A stretch of 20,094 nucleotides of DNA from Phoronis ovalis (taxonomy: Eukaryota > Phoronida > Phoronidae), in contig JAOXYB010007790.1 of the NCBI GenBank assembly GCA_028565635.1, positions 1 through 20,094 of the forward strand, given 5' to 3'. Under the pieces are notes generated by a model. That model made no database searches, had not been told where the DNA came from, and saw only the letters and a program-made list of their open reading frames with translations. A program made the position numbers and the translations under genes. This document shows, one piece after another, positions 18,601 through 20,094 of this stretch (positions are counted from its first letter, which is position 1; the number at the start of each line of letters is the position of its first letter).

Positions 18601-19703
18601 TTGTTGTTTTTTTTTTGTTCTAATAGTTTATAATCTTGCAAATGAAAGCATAAGCGTTTCTCTGAACCAACAATCACGCCGTGAAAAGAAGTTTGTAAGC
18701 CAATGCACATTTGCTTTTCATTTGTAAATGTGCACCAACCATTTATGTTTTAATTACAGGTCTAACATATTGTTCCGTTCCACAAACACGCAGCATGAAT
18801 TATTGAAAAGTATTCCGTAAAAAAACGTTCTATTAAACAAAAATTGATTTAAAAAATTAACGTTCAGCTTTTTATATATGGTTAACTTGTGAAACTATTT
18901 TTACCTACCTGCTCTTCACATAAGGCAGCTACTTTCAGTGTCACCTGTATACCTGATAACTGAACGTTATTGTCACCGGATGCAGAATCAGTCTCAACCT
19001 TGTAATCCCCTGACAATGTCGATATAGATGCTATAGCTGCTGAAAATGGATTGCCCAAATGATACATATGATGTACTTAAAGAAAGACACTGTGTGAGTG
19101 ATGCTACTGAGATAACTACTACTACTACTAGCAATCTTCACGCGGAAATTTCCGATATCTGAAACCCGTACGTAATAAATTATGTACGTTATACATTCTC
19201 ATATATATGAGTTTAGCTTGCTCAAATTGTTATATACTAGTTTAGTTGTAACAACTCACCTCCGTGTGAAGCCGATCTTTCTACACAATTTGGACCGTAA
19301 ACCTGAGATAAGGCATCCATAAAAACATTGACTGTCTTTCTGCTTGTGTCAATTAAATGAATTTCTTTAACAGACGTTGACGGATTTTTTTCCAAAAACT
19401 CCTTTACAGCCTTAACGATTGTTAAAGTACATTCATGAAGCGGATACTTGAAGATCCCAGAACAAATTGCCGGTAGAGCGACAGACTGGTAATTGTTAGC
19501 CTGGGCTTTTTCCAATGTAGAATGCACAACTCTGTTGAGAATGGTGTCTTCATTCGATTTCCCATCTCGGTAAACTGGCCCAACGGCATGAACAATCATC
19601 TTGCATGGTAACTTTCCAGGATCTGTTGTTATAACAGTACCTGCTTTCACTTTTCCATGAGTGCCAACGTGTTTCTTACACTGTTTTTGTATAATGTCAC
19701 CAC
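3417..19703 (-). CDS. PARP14: PARP14-like macrodomain mono-ADP-ribosyltransferase, 5'-incomplete, 14 exons
   Basis: Exons, in transcript order: 19703-19260, 19039-18909, 9503-9279, 9121-8885, 8642-8429, 7826-7761, 7517-7347, 6671-6450, 6150-5930, 5733-5514, 5328-5146, 4899-4754, 4513-4336, 3697-3417. Every intron has GT/AG borders, phases match at each junction, and the joined exons give 978 residues plus a stop. Domains by approximate residue in this partial protein: macro1 second half 1-130, macro2 177-345, macro3 390-555, KH-like 575-700, WWE 703-777, PARP catalytic 779-978. This is the order of vertebrate PARP14; its N-terminal RRM-type part would lie beyond the right edge. Family knowledge: such proteins add single ADP-ribose units to proteins, read ADP-ribose through macrodomains, and act in antiviral and inflammatory responses. 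A role here is inference. Introns of 157-675 bases contrast with one of 9,405 bases that holds a TLR gene. Family and exon structure are near certain; orthology to one named gene is less so. Confidence 0.93.
3698..4335. other. Last macro-PARP intron with chance open frames on both strands
   Basis: Open stretches of about 100-120 codons occur on both strands (3773-4141 plus, 3733-4041 minus). Neither shows a domain, and the sequence between the two catalytic exons is not needed for the PARP fold. A GC-richer patch at about 3838-3970 may be an old insertion, but it was not recognised. Confidence 0.6.
4336..4513 (-). CDS. PARP14: Macro-PARP exon: catalytic domain with the NAD-binding His
   Basis: The acceptor is TGTTTTCTAG and the donor is GTAGGT; the exon enters at phase 0 and leaves at phase 1. 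It encodes IKRIQNPRLWKNYETHK, then EKALYHGTSFDTVQHI and FYGFDRSYCGKN. HGT contains the first residue of the catalytic H-Y-(E/I/L) triad that contacts NAD+. The NxxGFxRSxxGKN stretch is diagnostic of the macro-PARP, PARP10 and PARP15 group. Confidence 0.95.
4754..4899 (-). CDS. PARP14: Macro-PARP exon: start of the PARP catalytic domain
   Basis: The acceptor is CTTACTTTAAG and the donor is GTGGAC; the exon enters at phase 1 and leaves at phase 0. It encodes DELPSTWTVMDPQQALDVIE, then QEYNDVQRGFQRTC and TFRIKK, matching the LPxxW, EYxxVxxxF and IxxI landmarks at the head of PARP14-class catalytic domains. The donor is weak, but the next exon starts IKRIQNP, which follows exactly in family members. 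Confidence 0.9.
5146..5328 (-). CDS. PARP14: Macro-PARP exon: WWE domain
   Basis: The acceptor is CCAATTTCAG and the donor is GTAAGA, phase 1 at both ends. It encodes ELAAYSLETNLKIEQAFQRK, the strand TTVRFTENDQEVEINF, and the closing strand RIKVVRVD. WWE domains bind ADP-ribose or mediate contacts in PARPs and ubiquitin ligases. The first Trp (in VRWKY, previous exon) and the Glu (KIEQAF) are present. The second Trp, expected as GxW before the Tyr, reads GELAAY, so one name-giving residue is lost. Confidence 0.9.
5514..5733 (-). CDS. PARP14: Macro-PARP exon: KH-like region, second part, and start of WWE
   Basis: The acceptor is TTATTATAG and the donor is GTAGCT; the exon enters at phase 0 and leaves at phase 1. 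It encodes LSVQVEINKPSEKCIRLSGR and the helix VYTVKDEIVELFHTLKEKAT, a KH-type strand, GxR turn and helix. It ends in AVRWKYKKKT, which supplies the first Trp of a WWE domain completed in the next exon. Confidence 0.9.
5930..6150 (-). CDS. PARP14: Macro-PARP exon: KH-like region, first part
   Basis: The acceptor is TTCATCATCAG and the donor is GTACAA; the exon enters at phase 1 and leaves at phase 0. It encodes an acidic linker, the strand VLTLQIYAF, and the helix NIETAIREIESRCDQEM. This strand-helix unit is typical of the region between the macrodomains and WWE in PARP14-like proteins, often described as KH-like. An open reading continues upstream of the chosen acceptor, but no other AG gives the right phase without disrupting the frame. 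The start is the least certain of the internal exon borders. Confidence 0.82.
6450..6671 (-). CDS. PARP14: Macro-PARP exon: end of macro3
   Basis: The acceptor is CATATGTAG and the donor is GTAAAC, phase 1 at both ends. It opens GNAGVDSGKVAHIIFDEI, the end of the phosphate loop and the last long helix, then the strand LRLIRVVVYES and the helix MAKQFQQILHE. It closes with a Gly/Lys/Ala-rich tail (SSKGAGKGFIGNVKGALSAA) that probably forms a flexible link to the KH-like region. Confidence 0.92.
6672..7346. other. Macro3 intron, no feature seen
   Basis: A 675-base AT-rich intron that interrupts the macro3 phosphate loop. Short chance frames only (for example 7203-7403 minus); no repeat or RNA recognised. 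Confidence 0.7.
7347..7517 (-). CDS. PARP14: Macro-PARP exon: middle of macro3
   Basis: The acceptor is GTATTCCAG and the donor is GTACAA, phase 1 at both ends. It encodes NGVAITNAGQLPCGKIIHLS, a helix LVKRLLEAADAEGF, and the strand plus phosphate loop SSISVPALGTG. The usual His-X-hydrophobic core strand is present as IIHLSV. The donor is non-ideal at positions +4 and +5, but the phase and the fold continue exactly in the next exon. Confidence 0.92.
7761..7826 (-). CDS. PARP14: Macro-PARP exon: first helix of macro3
   Basis: A 66-base exon with acceptor CTCCATCTTAG and donor GTAAGC, phase 1 at both ends. It encodes PLSKAIMKAAGDQVRQEC, the standard helix after the GG of the ribose loop; the split Gly codon is completed from the exon ending at 8429. 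It is short enough to be missed by simple gene finding. Confidence 0.92.
7986..8128. repeat. Imperfect inverted repeat in a macro-PARP intron
   Basis: ATATTGATAGTTTGA on the left is mirrored by TCAACTATCAATAT on the right, about 110 bases apart, with another TTGATAGTAC between. The arms are short and AT-rich. A small MITE or chance are both possible. Confidence 0.3.
8271..8360. repeat. Two-copy 60-bp tandem repeat in a macro-PARP intron
   Basis: CCTTGTTTCACCGGCGAAAC at 8271 and CCTTGTTAAATGGGCGCGAC at 8331, each followed by CGCTTCAAA, are exactly 60 bases apart, each followed by a T-rich stretch. It lies in the intron 7827-8428 and is non-coding. Confidence 0.6.
8429..8642 (-). CDS. PARP14: Macro-PARP exon: macro2-macro3 linker and start of macro3
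   Basis: The acceptor is TGCTTTAAAG and the donor is GTAAGC; the exon enters at phase 0 and leaves at phase 1. It encodes a helix AFKKEHEKYSS, a Pro/Ala-rich linker, then CNNITIETLQGDITTETTNA followed by VVNSSNNNLDAG, the opening strands and ribose loop of macro3. The opposite strand is open over 8245-8709, but its product resembles nothing, whereas the minus reading fits a macrodomain and joins in phase on both sides. Confidence 0.9.
8885..9121 (-). CDS. PARP14: Macro-PARP exon: end of macro2
   Basis: The acceptor is CTTCTTTAAG, the donor is GTAAGT, and both ends are phase 0. It encodes the helix KIVSDCLKKAHELKL, the strand and phosphate loop TSIAFPAIGTGNLKVSP, and the last strand VNDVRFVLHG. 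The loop is close to the IAFPAIGTGNL loop of a vertebrate PARP14 macrodomain. The 157-base intron before it is the shortest in the gene. Confidence 0.93.
9279..9503 (-). CDS. PARP14: Macro-PARP exon: middle of macro2
   Basis: The acceptor is ACATTTAG, the donor is GTGAGA, and both ends are phase 0. It begins VGVIVNSTSANLKLFDGAS, the second strand and ribose loop of a PARP14-type macrodomain. It continues through KALAMKAGKSLQKEC and the strand CVKVLHTY. The loop reads NSTSANL where catalytic macrodomains have NAAN, which suggests ADP-ribose binding rather than hydrolysis (inference). This is the first exon downstream of the giant intron. Confidence 0.92.
9605..9840. repeat. Degenerate array of about 30-bp G-run/T-run units
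   Basis: AAAGGGGGTGCGATTTTCTG at 9616, AAAGGGGGTTGCGATTTTTT at 9646 and AAAGGGGGATGCAATTTTTC at 9675 are spaced 29-30 bases. Further eroded units, AAAGGGTCATAATTTTTT at 9795 and AAGGGGTTGCAATTTTTT at about 9824, follow after a gap. It lies about 100 bases upstream of the macro2 exon at 9503, within the giant intron. The 30-base period resembles that inside the MITE at 17871-18213, but no common sequence was established. Confidence 0.65.
9841..11603. other. Giant-intron segment between the repeat array and the RT relic
   Basis: No gene recognised on either strand. Open frames near 10427-10612 and 10663-10893 (both strands) match nothing known. AAACTGGCA/TGCCAGTTT arms at 11083-11116 could form a hairpin of no assigned role. 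Confidence 0.6.
11604..11897 (-). pseudogene. Relic of a non-LTR retrotransposon reverse transcriptase (C-terminal end)
   Basis: The minus strand reads LRLQVELGRYKQSEMPAELR, then LCETNYVEDEIHFLLYC and KCYSSCRNKLFEYAY, ending IYVRIV. The pattern (IExGRY, PxExRLC, VEDExHFLxxCxxY, R) is the tail region of non-LTR retrotransposon polymerases abundant in molluscan genomes. A TGA at 11871-11873 interrupts the upstream reading, which continues weakly as LTRMRC, and one Cys of the expected CxxC is missing. No upstream RT core was recognised, so this is a short dead fragment. It lies downstream of the TLR inside the macro-PARP giant intron. The clade cannot be named from this piece. Confidence 0.65.
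11898..12411. other. 3' flank of the TLR within the giant intron
   Basis: Contains the candidate poly(A) hexamer and an 8-bp hairpin AGACGTAT/ATACGTCT (12205-12227). No coding sequence seen. Part is probably TLR 3'UTR. Confidence 0.55.
12134..12139 (-). terminator. Possible poly(A) signal for the TLR
   Basis: AATAAA on the minus strand, about 275 bases past the TLR stop. Position is plausible, but the hexamer is weak evidence in AT-rich DNA. If the nested model is right, this site could also end host transcripts early. Confidence 0.3.
12412..12661 (-). CDS. TLR: TLR exon 2: second half of TIR
   Basis: The acceptor is TTACAACGTAG and the exon supplies the last base of the split Arg codon. 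It opens NFLRSEWCIFELHMARN, the classic TIR segment after LIISR, then DVLILVLLEDI, RTRTYLEW and box 3 EAFW, ending DTISP with TGA. The length of 250 bases fits 83 codons including the stop after the split codon. The plus strand is also open here (12425-12688), but that product shows no known fold. Confidence 0.93.
12412..15916 (-). CDS. TLR: Toll-like receptor, two coding exons, with two offsetting frameshifts
   Basis: The first ATG is at 15916 (A at -3); a second at 15901 also has A at -3 and directly precedes the hydrophobic signal segment. Coding runs 15916-13341, then 12661-12412 after a 679-base intron. Allowing for two frame changes, the product is about 941 residues. Order: signal peptide; LRR-NT with CPC and DC cysteines; leucine-rich repeats to about residue 700, with a stretch at roughly 390-470 lacking repeat spacing; LRR-CT with CYIC; membrane segment 747-767; TIR 794-938. 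Family knowledge: membrane receptors sensing microbes and signalling through MyD88-type adaptors. Frame breaks: one base short near 15686-15700 and one extra near 13692-13713. The ends share a frame and the LRR block lies in another. No intron fits at either break. It lies wholly inside a macro-PARP intron, same strand. TLR identity is near certain; function of this allele is not. Confidence 0.92.
12662..13340 (-). other. TLR intron splitting the TIR domain
   Basis: A 679-base phase-2 intron with donor GTATGT and acceptor ACAACGTAG. Apart from a plus-strand TATAAATA at 13087-13094 with no gene behind it, nothing was recognised. Confidence 0.85.
13341..15916 (-). CDS. TLR: TLR exon 1: ectodomain, membrane segment, first half of TIR
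   Basis: The frame of 15916 reads signal peptide FRLLLFLHVLVIYIS and LRR-NT, then meets TGA at 15685-15683. The LRR block (IDLSNNSI, LEELDLSWDHI, LRSLNLAGNNL, LEALDLSDNGF and ILNISHNFF type repeats) is open from 15686 to 13614 in a frame offset by two. From about 13695 the original frame returns with WWLKLVSILGSFFIAIVVIG, a basic stop-transfer stretch ARHARR, and TIR box 1 FNFDAFVSY. The exon ends after HTVLIIS at the donor GTATGT, phase 2. Box 2 reads RNFLPG where RDxxPG is usual; the BB-loop Pro is kept. Confidence 0.9.
13692..13713 (-). other. TLR: Second TLR frame break (one base extra)
   Basis: The LRR-CT frame reads SLDDLYRSTLFP and then drifts into nonsense. The membrane-segment frame is blocked upstream by a TAG at about 13714-13716, so the shift must lie just after it. 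Removing one C from the four-C run at 13692-13695 (minus sense) would join FP to WWLKLV. The homopolymer makes sequence error a real option. Confidence 0.75.
15683..15700 (-). other. TLR: First TLR frame break (one base missing)
   Basis: Frame 1 gives LTSIPTSFIHQ then a stop. The overlapping GTG at 15686 starts VTKIKLDGNFIRTV, which is the exact continuation of a leucine-rich repeat. The shift equals loss of one base in a short CATTCATCA stretch. There is no room for an intron and no slippery heptamer was recognised. Confidence 0.8.
15922..15942 (-). promoter_or_regulatory. Possible 5'UTR splice acceptor just before the TLR ATG
   Basis: Minus-strand TATTTCTCCTGCAG ends six bases before the ATG at 15916. 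A pyrimidine-rich run closing in CAG suggests that the 5'UTR may be spliced and that the TLR promoter lies some distance upstream. No matching donor was assigned. Confidence 0.3.
16060..16326. repeat. Imperfect tandem duplication upstream of the TLR
   Basis: Two copies, starting at 16060 and 16192, share GATAACCCACARAATG, CATTCGGAAGGAAA, TGTAGAATAxATCATATC and AATYTATCTTxAGATT in the same order. The second copy is longer by about 17 bases. It begins about 145 bases upstream of the TLR start codon, so it could lie in its 5'UTR, 5'UTR intron or promoter. Confidence 0.75.
16885..16950 (+). mobile_element. Possible tRNA-derived SINE head
   Basis: TCGGCAAGTGG (16893-16903) resembles a pol III A box, and GAGTTTGATTCTC (16936-16948) resembles a B box. 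Between them GAGAGTTAGCCTCTGAATGG fits a degenerate tRNA anticodon-arm region. The spacing of about 43 bases suits a tRNA-derived promoter. No full cloverleaf could be drawn with confidence, and neither the tail nor a target duplication was identified. Confidence 0.35.
17871..18213. mobile_element. MITE-like element with 41-bp terminal inverted repeats
   Basis: The left end (17871-17912) and the right end (18172-18213) are inverted copies, 41 bases with one mismatch. Each starts GGGGGGCAGTCAATATGAAA and runs to CATGTTCCAACA. The interior has no coding capacity. It holds an 18-bp perfect palindrome (17951-17968, GCGTAACGCGCGTTACGC) and five degenerate copies of a unit of about 30 bp containing CACTTCGTTAG (near 18026, 18056, 18085, 18117 and 18143). 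Size and ends fit a non-autonomous DNA transposon. Flanks (TTAACGCC left, GGCATAAA right) show no clear target duplication, so the superfamily is not assigned. Confidence 0.75.
18909..19039 (-). CDS. PARP14: Macro-PARP exon: linker and first strand of macro2
   Basis: The acceptor is CATTTTCAG and the donor is GTAGGT; the exon enters at phase 1 and leaves at phase 0. It encodes a Ser/Asp-rich linker, then GIQVTLKVAALCEEQ, which fits the opening strand and turn of a macrodomain. The fold can only be completed by an exon starting VGVIVNST. That exon is at 9503, 9.4 kb away, beyond the TLR gene. The phase match and the fold match together make the join convincing, but only a transcript would prove it. 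Confidence 0.85.
19115..19131. repeat. Short ACT microsatellite
   Basis: Five ACT units in the 220-base intron between the first two macro-PARP exons of the window. Confidence 0.75.
19260..19703 (-). CDS. PARP14: Macro-PARP exon: second half of macro1
   Basis: The acceptor is a pyrimidine run ending TGTTAG and the donor is GTGAGT. The exon starts with the last two bases of a split codon and ends with one spare base. It encodes the macrodomain from just before helix GDIIQKQC, through KLPCKMIVHAVGPVY and SVALPAICSGIFKYPLHEC, to the last strand VKEIHLIDTS. The SGIF stretch matches the phosphate-binding loop of PARP9 and PARP14 macro1, the macrodomain reported to remove ADP-ribose in vertebrates. 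Activity here is inference. The first strands with the Asn-rich ribose-binding loop (NAAN-type) must be on an upstream exon outside the window; no such exon was found in 19704-20094. Confidence 0.93.
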
Positions 19704-20094
19704 CTAACAGAGAAAAAGAGCTGACATATTACTAACTAATGTTCTATCAGTCGATTCATGTAAGTTATGAACACAACCCCCTTTTGTAATATCTGTATGT
19801 TAGCTTAAACAGCATACACGTAACATGGCGCTTAAACGAAAAACAAAAATTTAAATTTTTTTTTTCTTTCAAAAAAATCCATAGTATGTCGAATAAATCA
19901 ACATCTGCAAGAGAAACAACTCATATGATTAGCATTTAGTATTAGTACTGAACAATAAAATGACCCTGGTGAGAAAGCAATGAAACGTCCAGCAGACCAC
20001 CGATTTCTGTCCCCTTTGTGACGCATCTGTACCCGTTCTAATAAAAAAGACAGTTTATTATGCCCATCACTATGTAATAGTGAAAGGGCATATA
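19704..20094. other. Upstream macro-PARP intron, cut by the window edge
   Basis: The first half of macro1 (ribose-binding loop) is not encoded here on the minus strand. A CTCTTGCAG acceptor-like site occurs near 19905, without a donor. Contains an A/T homopolymer near 19850-19880 and the hairpin at the edge. Confidence 0.6.
20059..20092. repeat. Hairpin-forming inverted repeat at the right edge
   Basis: TATGCCCATCACTAT and ATAGTGAAAGGGCATA are near-perfect inverted arms with a short loop. The window ends here, so it cannot be seen whether this is the end of a larger element or a stand-alone stem. Confidence 0.45.

Larger units (their letters stand above)
15943..18908. other. TLR 5' flank within the giant intron
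   Basis: About 3 kb without coding sequence. It contains the tandem duplication (16060-16326), SINE-like boxes (about 16885-16950) and the MITE (17871-18213). The TLR promoter should be here, but no convincing minus-strand TATA or initiator was singled out. GGAGTTATCTCCC near 17123 looks like a short motif common in molluscan repeats. Confidence 0.6.

Noticed and set aside
9279-19703. Two separate macro-PARP genes flanking the TLR, instead of one gene with a nest
   Set aside because: The exon at 18909 ends inside the first strands of a macrodomain and the exon at 9503 starts with the missing strand at the same phase. No stop, terminal exon or alternative first strand was found next to either. 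Kept as the main alternative to test.

Overview
The window is eukaryotic animal DNA. It is AT-rich, its genes are cut by introns with GT/AG borders, the spacers are long, and there are relics of several mobile-element types. A macrodomain-rich PARP14-type gene beside a Toll-like receptor, plus a fragment of a non-LTR retrotransposon of a type common in molluscs, suggests a lophotrochozoan and most likely a bivalve. The species is an inference and is not fixed by the sequence.

Layout. Two genes are readable, both on the minus strand. (1) A PARP14-like macro-PARP runs from beyond the right edge to its stop at 3417. Fourteen exons lie in the window (19703 down to 3417). All 13 introns have GT/AG borders and matching phases, and the exons sum to 978 codons plus a stop. 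Domain order is macro1 (second half), macro2, macro3, KH-like region, WWE, and PARP catalytic domain with an apparent H-Y-I triad. The N-terminal part lies outside the window. (2) A Toll-like receptor of about 941 residues (signal peptide, LRR-NT, leucine-rich repeats, LRR-CT, membrane segment, TIR) occupies 15916 to 12412 in two coding exons.

The main observation is that the whole TLR gene lies inside one 9.4-kb intron of the macro-PARP gene, on the same strand. That intron splits macro2 within its first strands: the first part of the fold is encoded at 18909-19039 and the rest at 9279-9503 and 8885-9121. The other twelve introns are 157-675 bases. An innate immune receptor nested in an immune-type macro-PARP could be co-transcribed with it or compete with it. 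The TLR reading frame also carries two offsetting single-base shifts, one between LRR-NT and the first repeats and one just before the membrane segment. The allele is therefore either broken or affected by sequence errors.

The rest is spacer. At 1-3416 there is a tandem repeat of about 330 bp at 331-890. Inside the giant intron are a 30-bp-period G-run/T-run array (9605-9840), a reverse transcriptase remnant (11604-11897), a tandem duplication just upstream of the TLR (16060-16326), a possible tRNA-derived SINE head (about 16885-16950) and a 343-bp MITE-like element with 41-bp inverted ends (17871-18213). No bacterial features, CRISPR arrays, rRNA genes or complete tRNA genes were seen.
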